This document shows, in pieces, positions 15,972 through 24,016 of a stretch of DNA of 64,000 nucleotides; position 1 is the first letter of the stretch, and each line of letters begins with the position of its first letter. Source of the DNA: UBA11475 sp902486425 (GTDB taxonomy: Bacteria > Bacillota > Clostridia > Christensenellales > Borkfalkiaceae). Under the pieces are notes generated by a model. It had not been told where the DNA came from and searched no databases. It saw only the letters and a program-made list of their open reading frames with translations. The position numbers were made by a program, and so were the translations under genes. The DNA lies in NCBI GenBank assembly GCA_902486425.1, contig CABTOK010000007.1, positions 186,001-250,000 on the forward strand. The letters are read 5' to 3'.

Positions 15972-17399
15972 ATGTCAGATACAAACGTTAAAAAGAAAAG
16001 AAACCGGGTTGCGATAATAATCGCCGCAGTACTCCTGTTGGCAGTCGCCGCCTGGTGCGTATATTCCGCAACCCAGGTTGAAAACGGAATAGGCAAAATA
16101 TTCAAATTCGCAAACAAAAAAGTCTTTTCGAGCGACGCCGAAGGACCTTTCCAGCCGGTATATTCGATAATAGCTTTATTATTCGGAATTTTCCTTGTGT
16201 CAACCTTGGGGTACCTGCTCGGAAGCATTTCGATAAAAGGCGTATCTCTCGGCACTGCGGGCGTGTTCCTTGTAGCGATACTTTTCGGCTATCTTTGCAC
16301 GCTAATACCCGAAAACGTTTCGATACTCGGAGCATTCAGCATCAAAAACACGCACAGACTTATGTACAGCTTCTACGGCACCGTTATACAGAACATAGGC
16401 CTTACGCTTTTCGTTTCGGCGGTAGGTTTTATCGCGGGACCGGGATTTTTCCCGAACCTTAAAAAGAACGCTAAATCTTACGTTCTTTTAGGCGTAATAA
16501 TCATCTGTTCGGGCGCTCTTTTAGCCGCGCTTTTCGCACTTATTCCGGGTATCGGTTCGGAATTTTCGGTAGGAATTTTGTCGGGTTCGTTAACAACGAC
16601 TCCCGGGTTCTCAGCCGCTCAGGAAGCCGCGAACGCGGTAGGCGGCAGTCCCGACGCCGTAACTTTGGGACATGCGATAGCGTATCCCTTCGGCGTAGTA
16701 GGCGTTGTTTTGTTCGTACAGCTTATTCCGCGTTTTATGAAGGCGGATATGGAGCACGAACGCGAACTTTTAAAAGCGGTCGATCTCGATAAAAACACGG
16801 TAAAAAAAGACTATTTCAAATGCGATCCGTTCGGACTTATGCCGTTCTCGCTCGCTATTATCTTCGGTCTTATTCTCGGTTCGATAAACATTCCGCTGAC
16901 CGGCAAAGGTTATAACGGAACGTGTTTCTCGCTGGGAACGACGGGCGGCGTGCTTATAGCGTGCCTTTTGTTCGGACATTTCGGACATATGGGCAGACTT
17001 TCGCTCGAAGTCGACGATAAAACTCTCAAAGTTTTCAGAGAATTCGGACTTATGCTGTTCCTTATCGGCGCGGGCGTTTCGGGCGGGGTAAGCCTTGTTT
17101 CCGAAATTTCGAAGTCCACTCACGGCGCAATGCTCATACTTTACGGTTTCCTTGCCGGGGTAGCGATGACTCTCGTTCCGATGATAATCGGCTTTATTTT
17201 CGCAAAGAAGGTTCTGAAGCTTCCGCTTCTCAATAATCTCGGCTCGATAACGGGCGGCATGACCAGCACTCCCGCTCTCGGAACTCTTATCCAGACGGCG
17301 GGTACCGACGACGTGGCTTCGGCTTACGCTTCGACTTATCCTATCGCGCTTATTCTCGTAGTTCTGGCTTCGCAGTTTATAGTAACGCTTATAAGGTAA
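15972..17399 (+). CDS. AspT/YidE-type transporter, candidate succinate exporter
   Basis: The protein has 475 residues, starting at an ATG after AAGGGG (the frame opens at 15951). It is a polytopic membrane protein with the AspT/YidE/YbjL antiporter duplication: the conserved Gly-rich block with TPG (SGSLTTTPG) is repeated in the second half as TGGMTSTPA. The cytoplasmic RCK/TrkA-C pair usually found between the halves is missing, which explains the short length (family members are often 540-560). Characterised members are the aspartate:alanine exchanger and the succinate exporter SucE1 of Corynebacterium. Its place after fumarate reductase makes succinate export the favoured guess. Confidence 0.8.
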   Translation: MSDTNVKKKRNRVAIIIAAVLLLAVAAWCVYSATQVENGIGKIFKFANKKVFSSDAEGPFQPVYSIIALLFGIFLVSTLGYLLGSISIKGVSLGTAGVFLVAILFGYLCTLIPENVSILGAFSIKNTHRLMYSFYGTVIQNIGLTLFVSAVGFIAGPGFFPNLKKNAKSYVLLGVIIICSGALLAALFALIPGIGSEFSVGILSGSLTTTPGFSAAQEAANAVGGSPDAVTLGHAIAYPFGVVGVVLFVQLIPRFMKADMEHERELLKAVDLDKNTVKKDYFKCDPFGLMPFSLAIIFGLILGSINIPLTGKGYNGTCFSLGTTGGVLIACLLFGHFGHMGRLSLEVDDKTLKVFREFGLMLFLIGAGVSGGVSLVSEISKSTHGAMLILYGFLAGVAMTLVPMIIGFIFAKKVLKLPLLNNLGSITGGMTSTPALGTLIQTAGTDDVASAYASTYPIALILVVLASQFIVTLIR

Positions 17400-17458
17400 G
17401 AACGGAACGTTTTACAAATTCATAATTTATACTTTTAAAGCATAATTTGTATTCATAG

Positions 17459-17494
17459 AGACCGCTTTCGGGATTTCCCGGGCGGTCTTTTTTG
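17459..17494 (+). terminator. Rho-independent terminator after the transporter
   Basis: A 7-bp stem AGACCGC/GCGGTCT (17459-17465 with 17482-17488), extended inside by a GGG/CCC pairing, is followed by TTTTTT. Confidence 0.85.
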
Positions 17495-17548
17495 AATAAA
17501 AAGACAAAAGCTCGAAAAGCCGTTTTTTACGGCTTGATTTAATATCGT

Positions 17549-17591
17549 TTGACATTAAAGCCCGTAAAGTTTATACTTTTATTAAAGTATA
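17549..17591 (+). promoter_or_regulatory. aro operon promoter with a palindrome over the -10 box
   Basis: A consensus -35 TTGACA (17549-17554) and -10 TATACT (17572-17577) are separated by 17 bp. TATACTTT (17572-17579) and AAAGTATA (17584-17591) form a perfect 8-bp inverted repeat with a 4-bp centre that covers the -10 box and the start point, the position expected of a repressor operator. No aro-linked regulator gene is nearby. Confidence 0.75.
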
Positions 17592-17610
17592 AAAAAGCGG
17601 TTTGACTGAT

Positions 17611-18624
17611 ATGGTGATTTTACTTACAAAAGGATATAAAACTGAAGAACTTTCTTCTCTTACTTCGTATATAGCGTCATGCGGCGCGACTTATAATCTT
17701 GTCTGCGGCAAAGGTTTCGACTATCTCGAGCTTTCGGGCGACGTTTATAAAGTCGATCCCGAAGTCCTGCGCGAAAAGCGTATAGTAGCGGGGGTGGAAG
17801 GTTTTTCTTCGCCGTACGTTTACGCTACGAAAAAATCGGGTAAAACCGCTCAAAAAATTATAACCGTCGGCAGCGTGAAAATCGGCGGCGGTAATTTTAC
17901 CGTCATTGCGGGACCTTGTTCCGTCGAGTCCGAAAAGGGCTTAATCGACGTCGCCGTTGCCGTAAAAAATGCGGGCGCGGACATTCTCCGCGGCGGCGCG
18001 TTTAAACCGAGAACTTCTCCCTACACCTTTCAGGGACTCGGCGAAGACGGCGTTAAATTCTTAATAAAAGCCAAAAAGGAGACGGGACTCCCGATTGTTA
18101 CCGAAATAACGGGGGTGAACCGGCTTAATCTGTTTTCCGAAGTCGATTTGATTCAGATCGGCGCGAGAAACATGCAGAATTTCGAACTATTAAAGGAAGT
18201 CGCCAAACTCAAAAAGCCGATATTTTTGAAACGCGGCTTTTCAAACACCGTGCGCGAACTTTTATTTTCGGCGGAATATCTTTTATCCGAAGGCGCAAAA
18301 GACGTTATTCTGTGCGAAAGAGGCATAAGAACGTTTGAAACGATAACCAGAAGCACGCTCGATTTATCGTCCGTGGCGGCTCTTAAAACGATGACAGACC
18401 TTCCCGTGTTCGTCGATCCGTCGCATGCGTCGGGGAGCAGTAAGCTTGTAAAGCCGCTCTCGCTCGCATCCGCTGCGGTCGGAGCCGACGGACTTATGAT
18501 AGAAACTCATCTTTCGCCGGAAGAAGCTCTTTCCGACGGTGCGGAATCCGTAACGCCCGACGGGCTTAAAGATATAATCGCTGCTGCAAAATCGGTAGTA
18601 AACGCTTGCAAAACGGCGGACTGA
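17611..18624 (+). CDS. aroF: DAHP synthase (3-deoxy-7-phosphoheptulonate synthase), type I-beta
   Basis: A 337-residue protein. The ATG at 17611 is chosen over the TTG at 17602, but neither has a strong ribosome site. An N-terminal ferredoxin-like/ACT-type regulatory domain (about 1-75) precedes the barrel. Barrel motifs are IAGPCSVES, RGGAFKPRTSPYTFQG, IQIGARNMQNFELL, LKRGF and VFVDPSHASG. It condenses phosphoenolpyruvate and erythrose 4-phosphate, the first step of aromatic synthesis. The attached N-terminal domain usually mediates feedback inhibition. First gene of a five-gene cluster. Confidence 0.95.
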   Translation: MVILLTKGYKTEELSSLTSYIASCGATYNLVCGKGFDYLELSGDVYKVDPEVLREKRIVAGVEGFSSPYVYATKKSGKTAQKIITVGSVKIGGGNFTVIAGPCSVESEKGLIDVAVAVKNAGADILRGGAFKPRTSPYTFQGLGEDGVKFLIKAKKETGLPIVTEITGVNRLNLFSEVDLIQIGARNMQNFELLKEVAKLKKPIFLKRGFSNTVRELLFSAEYLLSEGAKDVILCERGIRTFETITRSTLDLSSVAALKTMTDLPVFVDPSHASGSSKLVKPLSLASAAVGADGLMIETHLSPEEALSDGAESVTPDGLKDIIAAAKSVVNACKTAD

Positions 18625-18657
18625 ACTAGAACTTGACACTTTTCTATAAGGTAAACA

Positions 18658-19779
18658 ATGATTAAACAAACGGTCAACGCGTCAAAAAAGTACGACGTAA
18701 TAATTTCGGACGGCAAAAAGGATTTCGATGCCTTTCTGCCGCTTTTCGGCGGGAAAAATATTCTCATCCTTACCGACGACAACGTTTTTAATCTTTACAA
18801 AGACTATTTTGAAGGCGTTTTTATAGATAAAAACGTCTATTATTACGTGATCCCGCACGGCGAAGAGAGTAAAAATTTAACCGAATACGCAAAAATAGCA
18901 GAGTTTCTTGCGAAGAATAATTTTACGAGAAGCGATTCTTTAATAGCTTTCGGCGGGGGAGTTACCGGTGATCTCGGCGGCTTTTCGGCTGCGACTTATT
19001 TAAGGGGAATAAACTTTTTCACCGTTCCTACGACTTTATTATCCGCCGTCGATTCGTCAGTCGGCGGCAAGACCGCGGTCAATATTTCGGTCGGCAAAAA
19101 TCTTTGCGGCGCGTTTTATCAGCCGACCGCCGTTTATATAGATATTTCTTTATTAAAAACTCTTCCGGAGCGTGAAGTAAAAAGCGGTCTCGGAGAGATT
19201 TTAAAGTACAAATTCATCGCAAAATCGCCTGGGAACTTTTCGTACGAAAAAATTTTTGCGGTAAAAACCGCCGTATCGGGGGAAAAAGGAAGCGGCAGTT
19301 TCGCAGGTAACGGAAGAGAGCTTTTAACCCGCATTATATCAGATGCGATTTCCGAAAAAACCGCCGTCGTAGAAGCCGACGAAAGGGAATCGGGGGTAAG
19401 AAAGATTCTCAACTTCGGACACACCGTCGGTCACGCTATAGAAAGGCTTTCTGACTTTAATTTTTCTCACGGCGAGGCGGTAGCGAATGGAATTTTATAC
19501 TCGCTTGAAGTTTCAGAAATTCTTTCGGATAACAAGAAAAAATTCGATAATGAAATATTACTGTATAAAAAAGCCCTGAAAGAATTAAAAATATACTTTT
19601 CGGACGGTTTTACGCCTAAGGAGATAATTGCCGCCGTAAAAAGCGATAAAAAAATGAATGACGGCGGGGTAGACTTTGTAATTTTAAACGACGATTTTAA
19701 GCCGGAAATAAAAACCATTCCGCTCGCAGAGCTTGAAAATTATATCGGGCTTATAAAGGAAACACGTTATGAAGGCTGA
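18658..19779 (+). CDS. aroB: 3-dehydroquinate synthase
   Basis: A 373-residue protein; the ATG follows TAAGG. It has the NAD-binding FGGGVTGDLGGF block, the PTTLLSAVDSSVGGKTAVN block, and metal-ligand motifs LNFGHTVGHAIE and SHGEAVA. It converts DAHP to 3-dehydroquinate. A loop of about 20 residues (GEKGSGSFAGNGREL) makes it slightly longer than usual. Its end overlaps aroA by 11 bases. Confidence 0.95.
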   Translation: MIKQTVNASKKYDVIISDGKKDFDAFLPLFGGKNILILTDDNVFNLYKDYFEGVFIDKNVYYYVIPHGEESKNLTEYAKIAEFLAKNNFTRSDSLIAFGGGVTGDLGGFSAATYLRGINFFTVPTTLLSAVDSSVGGKTAVNISVGKNLCGAFYQPTAVYIDISLLKTLPEREVKSGLGEILKYKFIAKSPGNFSYEKIFAVKTAVSGEKGSGSFAGNGRELLTRIISDAISEKTAVVEADERESGVRKILNFGHTVGHAIERLSDFNFSHGEAVANGILYSLEVSEILSDNKKKFDNEILLYKKALKELKIYFSDGFTPKEIIAAVKSDKKMNDGGVDFVILNDDFKPEIKTIPLAELENYIGLIKETRYEG

Positions 19780-21091
19780 AATTTTTCACTCCGAATTAAG
19801 CGGGAAAATAACCGCCCCGCCTTCCAAGTCCGAAGCCGAAAGGTTTATGATAACCGCCTTTTTAGCCGAATATTTTTGCAAAAAAAATAAAAGAATAACG
19901 GTAAAAAACGTCGGTAGTTCCGACGACGTAAAGGCGATGAAAAACGTTCTCGAAGCCTTGGGGTTAAAGTGCGGATTCACGGGCAGCGACTTTTACGCCG
20001 ATTATTATGAAGAGAGATCCTTTACGGAAAAAGACGGCTTTATATCCGCGGACGTTTATTCTTCGGGCGCGACTTTAAGATTCATTCTTCCGGTAATCGC
20101 CGCTCTCGGCAAATCCGCACGTATATACGGCGACAAAACGCTTCTTGCCCGCCCGAACGACAGTCTTTTTACCGCATTAAGCTCTGCCGGGATAAAGATT
20201 GAAAGAAAAGAAAATCATATTGAGTTAAGCGGTAAAATATCCAAGGCAGAGCTTACGATCGACAGGTCTTTAAGCTCGCAGTATTTAAGCGGACTTCTGT
20301 TCGCCGCGCCGCTTATCGCCGGCAGCGTGAAAATAAAAGCCGTGGGGAAACAGTCATCCGGCGGCTATATAAATATGACGATAGCTGCTCTTGAAAATAT
20401 CGGCGTTACCGTAACCGAAAACAGCGGAATTTATACCGTAAAAAGCGACGTAAACGATAATAATATACCGGACGAACTTACGGTAAAAGGCGACTATTCG
20501 GGCGCAGCGCAGTTTATTCTGTCCGGGGCAAAGACTATTACGATAGAAAATCTCGATAAAAATTCTCTCCAGCCCGACGCAAGCGTTATCTATGCCGTAA
20601 AAATGTTCGGACTTAAAGCAGAATGGGAAGAAAACGAAGTTACCGTTCATAATTTATCGTGCGATGATATAAACGATAAAAAAGGAGAACCGCTCGAATT
20701 TTTTATAGACGGCTCGCCGGATTTGGCCGAAATCATCGCCGTAGCTTCGGTAATTTTCAATAAAAATGCGATAATATACGGTACAAAAAGACTTAGATAT
20801 AAAGAAAGCGATCGCATCGCCGCGATAAAAAGGTTGCTTACCGCCGCCGGAATAAAAACCGAAGTAACCGACAATTCGATAGCGATTCACCCGTCGAAGC
20901 CTGAGCCTTTTATATTCGACGCAGGCTGCGATCACAGGTCGGTTTTCGCAGCGACGATTCTTGCGGCTTTCGTCGAAGGAAACTATGGCGAAAAGAGCGT
21001 TATTTACGGGGCGGATGCGATAAAAAAATCTTATCCCGAATTTTTTAACGATTTTATAAAGCTCGGAGGAAACTGCCGTGTCGATTTATGA
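19769..21091 (+). CDS. aroA: EPSP synthase (3-phosphoshikimate 1-carboxyvinyltransferase)
   Basis: A 440-residue protein. The N-terminal PPSKSEAERF block binds phosphate and substrate, SGATLRFILP is the conserved active-site region, and the C-terminal block (RLRYKESDRIAAI) is the second signature. It joins shikimate 3-phosphate and phosphoenolpyruvate. The active-site region reads YSSGATLRF where many enzymes have GNAGTA/GNSGT-type sequence. It overlaps aroC by 14 bases. Confidence 0.95.
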   Translation: MKAEIFHSELSGKITAPPSKSEAERFMITAFLAEYFCKKNKRITVKNVGSSDDVKAMKNVLEALGLKCGFTGSDFYADYYEERSFTEKDGFISADVYSSGATLRFILPVIAALGKSARIYGDKTLLARPNDSLFTALSSAGIKIERKENHIELSGKISKAELTIDRSLSSQYLSGLLFAAPLIAGSVKIKAVGKQSSGGYINMTIAALENIGVTVTENSGIYTVKSDVNDNNIPDELTVKGDYSGAAQFILSGAKTITIENLDKNSLQPDASVIYAVKMFGLKAEWEENEVTVHNLSCDDINDKKGEPLEFFIDGSPDLAEIIAVASVIFNKNAIIYGTKRLRYKESDRIAAIKRLLTAAGIKTEVTDNSIAIHPSKPEPFIFDAGCDHRSVFAATILAAFVEGNYGEKSVIYGADAIKKSYPEFFNDFIKLGGNCRVDL

Positions 21092-22130
21092 AGGCAAAAA
21101 AATTAAAATAAAAACTTTCGGCGAATCTCATTCCGAATTTATCGGGGCGAGCGTTTCGGGCGTCGGCAAAATAAAAATAGACTACGACAAACTCACCGCC
21201 TTTTTAGAACGGAGAAAGCCTTATAAAGAATTTTGCGGAACCGAGCGGACGGAGAGCGATATTCCGGTGTTTTCGGGTGTTGAAGACGGCGTTATAAACG
21301 GCGATTTTTCATTTAAAATCACAAATACAGACGTAAAAAAGTCCGATTACGGCGAACTGTACGCAAAACCCAGACCTTCGCATGCAGATATAGCGGCGTA
21401 CTTAAAAGACGGAACTCTTGACTTTACGGGCGGCGGAAGATTTTCCGGCAGGCTCACCGCCGTTTTATGCGTCATCGGCGGAATATTCAAGGAAGAGCTT
21501 GAAAAACGCGGCGTAAAAATCGCGGCGTACATTTCTTCGGTCGGCGGCGTAAACGGAACCACGTACAAGACCGGCGTTCCCGAATATAAAACAGTCATCG
21601 AAAAGCGGCAGGGTTTCCCGTCGCTTTCCGCTAAAAAAGAAATGCTTGAAAAAATAAACGACGTAAAGCTCTCGGGCGATTCGGTCGGCGGTAGGGCGGA
21701 GTGTATCGTCTACGGCTTAAAAGCCGGCGTCGGCAACGACATGTTCGAGGGACTCGAAGGCAAAATATCTTCGCTTCTTTACGCTATTCCCGCGGTCAAG
21801 GGGGTGGAGTTCGGTCTCGGATTCGATTTTACCGATTCTTACGGAACCGCAGTAAACGACGAAATGCGTTTTGACGGCGATAAAATAGAATTTTTATCGA
21901 ACGGCGCCGGCGGCATTTACGGCGGAATATCGGTAGGCTCGCCCATAACTTTCGGGGTGGCGATAAAACCGACGCCGTCCATAAAAAAGCCGCAGAGAAC
22001 GGTAGATCTCGTTAAAAAACAAAACGTTACGATTGAAATAACCGGCAGACACGACGCGTGTATAGCGGTACGCACGATTCCGTGTATCGAAGCCGCCGCG
22101 GCGATAGCCATATACGACGAACTTTTATAG
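21078..22130 (+). CDS. aroC: Chorismate synthase
   Basis: A 350-residue protein with a GTG start at 21078 preceded by GGAGGAAAC inside the end of aroA, implying translational coupling. Motifs are TFGESHS at the start, RPSHADIAA, GGGRFSGR, and GRHDACIAVR near the end. It forms chorismate from EPSP with reduced FMN, which must be supplied by a cellular flavin reductase. Confidence 0.95.
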   Translation: MSIYEGKKIKIKTFGESHSEFIGASVSGVGKIKIDYDKLTAFLERRKPYKEFCGTERTESDIPVFSGVEDGVINGDFSFKITNTDVKKSDYGELYAKPRPSHADIAAYLKDGTLDFTGGGRFSGRLTAVLCVIGGIFKEELEKRGVKIAAYISSVGGVNGTTYKTGVPEYKTVIEKRQGFPSLSAKKEMLEKINDVKLSGDSVGGRAECIVYGLKAGVGNDMFEGLEGKISSLLYAIPAVKGVEFGLGFDFTDSYGTAVNDEMRFDGDKIEFLSNGAGGIYGGISVGSPITFGVAIKPTPSIKKPQRTVDLVKKQNVTIEITGRHDACIAVRTIPCIEAAAAIAIYDELL

Positions 22131-22137
22131 GATAATT

Positions 22138-22392
22138 ATGGAAGATCTTAAAATTTTAAGAGAAAATATAGACAAAATCGACGACGAAATAGTAACGCTT
22201 CTGTTAAAGCGTATGGCTTGCAGCAAAGCTATAGGTGAAGTAAAAAAATCGTTATCCATTCCCGTTACGGACTTAAAAAGGGAAAACGAAATCATAAACC
22301 GCCTTACCTTAAATAAAAAAGAATCCGAAGCGGAATTAATAAATGAGGTTTATAAGCTTATTTTCGCTTATTCCAGAAGTTTACAAAAGTAA
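22138..22392 (+). CDS. Chorismate mutase, AroQ type (monofunctional)
   Basis: An 84-residue all-helical protein of the AroQ type, with LRENIDKIDDEIVTLLLKRM at the start and the Arg and Lys positions (RMACSKAIGEVKK) of the family. It turns chorismate into prephenate. It starts 8 bases after aroC. Genes for dehydroquinase, shikimate dehydrogenase and shikimate kinase are not in the window. Confidence 0.9.
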   Translation: MEDLKILRENIDKIDDEIVTLLLKRMACSKAIGEVKKSLSIPVTDLKRENEIINRLTLNKKESEAELINEVYKLIFAYSRSLQK

Positions 22393-22610
22393 GATAGGCT
22401 TTTATAAAAATCCGGTCGGCTTTTATTGTACCTGTGTTACCGAAACATAACCGCATATTTACCAAAACGTATCGGCGAAACGCTGTCGAAGAATAAAAGC
22501 AAAATGCTGCCAAAACGTACAAAAAGTAAATAAGACGCATGTAAAACTATAAAAGAATATAAACCGCATATAATACATACAATTTTACCGGACACTCCGG
22601 CGGTATAAAA

Positions 22611-22988
22611 ATGAAGGAATTTTTCAAAAAAGTATGGGAAAGATTTAAAAAATTTTTCGTATGGCTTTTTAAGCAGTTAAAAGACAAAAAAAATATAATA
22701 ATTTTTATAATAACGGTTTTCGTGCTTTCGTCGGAAGTCTGGTTTTCGTTTCTGATGGCGGCGCTGACTAAAAACAAGTGGTGGTGGGGCGTAGGATCCG
22801 CTTGCTGGGCGTTCTGGCTCGCACCGTTCACTCCATTTATACCGCTTTGTATCGCGATAACCGTCGGCGTCAGAAAAATACTCGATAAAATAACCGAAAA
22901 GAAGAATAAAAATCCGACAGGCGGCAAATCCTGCGGCAGTAAAGAAGAAGCCGCAAAACCGGATACCGAACATAAAAACGAAACGTGA
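22611..22988 (+). CDS. Small Trp-rich membrane protein of unknown function
   Basis: A 125-residue protein. A basic amphipathic start (KKVWERFKKF) is followed by two membrane segments (about 27-50 and 60-85) with a Trp-rich link (KNKWWWGVG), then a Lys/Glu-rich tail. The upstream ribosome site is weak (GGCGG). I recognise no family. It stands alone between the aro operon and a TetR-type gene. The gap 22393-22610 before it shows no clear signal. Confidence 0.6.
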   Translation: MKEFFKKVWERFKKFFVWLFKQLKDKKNIIIFIITVFVLSSEVWFSFLMAALTKNKWWWGVGSACWAFWLAPFTPFIPLCIAITVGVRKILDKITEKKNKNPTGGKSCGSKEEAAKPDTEHKNET

Positions 22989-23060
22989 ACGCCGTAAAAC
23001 GGTAAATACAGCCGATTGAACGGCGGCTGATAAAAATACAACGAAAAAGTGGGAATAAAA

Positions 23061-23633
23061 ATGAGCGATATAACAAAAAGAGCGATAGGCGCGTCTCTGA
23101 AAAATTTATTAAGAGAGAAAAGATTAAACAAAATCACAGTTCAGGACATAGCCGACGATTGCGGAATAAATCGTCAGACTTTTTATTATCATTTTCAGGA
23201 CATAAACGACCTTGTCGAATGGATCTGTATCGAAGACACCGAAAAGGTGCTTAAAGAAAATCGCACCTACGACACGTGGCAGGAAGGCTTTTTATCCGTT
23301 TTCGAACTTGCAAAAAAGGATAAAGTATTCATAGACAACATTTACCGCTCCGTTCCGCTTGAAGTTCTCGAACAATATCTGTATAGGCTCGTATACCCGC
23401 TTCTTAAAAACGTCGTGGACGAAAAGAGCCAGAGCTTCCACGTACGCGAGGACGATAAAAAGTACATAGCCGATTTTTATAAATACGCGTTCGTCGGCGT
23501 GCTTTTGGATTGGATAAGAGACGACATGATGGAAAGTCCCGAAAGTATCGTAGACCGCGTTTCAAAAATCGTCGGCGGCAATATAGAGAATGCCTTCCGC
23601 AACTTCACCGCCGGAAATCAAAACGGCGAATAG
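23061..23633 (+). CDS. TetR-family regulator (DhaS-like C-terminal domain)
   Basis: A 190-residue protein. The N-terminal helix-turn-helix (ITVQDIADDCGINRQTFYYHFQDINDL) is the TetR hallmark. The C-terminal half resembles the TetR_C domain of DhaS-like activators. The ATG at 23061 is used, with GTGGGA upstream. Oleate hydratase lies 383 bases downstream on the same strand; it may be a target, but this is inference. An imperfect palindrome CAGCCG/CGGCTG (23009-23029) just upstream could be an autoregulatory site. Confidence 0.88.
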   Translation: MSDITKRAIGASLKNLLREKRLNKITVQDIADDCGINRQTFYYHFQDINDLVEWICIEDTEKVLKENRTYDTWQEGFLSVFELAKKDKVFIDNIYRSVPLEVLEQYLYRLVYPLLKNVVDEKSQSFHVREDDKKYIADFYKYAFVGVLLDWIRDDMMESPESIVDRVSKIVGGNIENAFRNFTAGNQNGE

Positions 23634-23752
23634 TCCGGATATTTCCTCTCGAAATTCCGTTATTCGTCTTGTCGGGAACAACCGGGAATAATAATCCGGA
23701 TACTTCAGATGTAACTAATTCAATAAGTAATCCGGACATAACCGATATATCG

Positions 23753-23778
23753 AAAACGCTCCTTATCCGGGCGTTTTT
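23753..23778 (+). terminator. Terminator after the TetR gene
   Basis: The stem AAAACGC/GCGTTTT (23753-23759 with 23771-23777) has an 11-nt loop and a T-run. The sequence before it (23690-23745) contains two AATCCGGA repeats about 45 bp apart. Confidence 0.7.
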
Positions 23779-23879
23779 TTGTTTGCCTTTTTACACCGTC
23801 GGAGGTTATTAGCCGCGGCTCACATCCGCGAAATTTTATCTTTTCGCCGCCGTATTGTTAAATGAAATTTTTTTAGACA

Positions 23880-23912
23880 AAACCGTAAAAATGTATAATT
23901 TTTTTACGGTTT
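23880..23912. repeat. Perfect 12-bp hairpin upstream of oleate hydratase
   Basis: Bases 23880-23891 pair exactly with 23901-23912 around a 9-nt loop. The T-run lies within the stem and no T-tract follows, so it does not look like an ordinary terminator. It lies 44 bp upstream of the -35 box at 23956 and could be a protein-binding site. Confidence 0.5.
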
Positions 23913-23955
23913 ACCGCCGGTGTAATAAATTAAGACAGCGGCAAAAATTTGTCTA

Positions 23956-23984
23956 TTGTAATTTATTTTTTACCGCGTTACAAT
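23956..23984 (+). promoter_or_regulatory. Promoter of oleate hydratase
   Basis: TTGTAA (23956-23961) and TACAAT (23979-23984) are separated by 17 bp. The predicted start is near 23991, 26 bases before the ATG, with GGAGG in the leader. Confidence 0.65.
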
Positions 23985-24016
23985 TAGGGCAGAAAAAAGA
24001 TCGGAGGTAAAAGATC

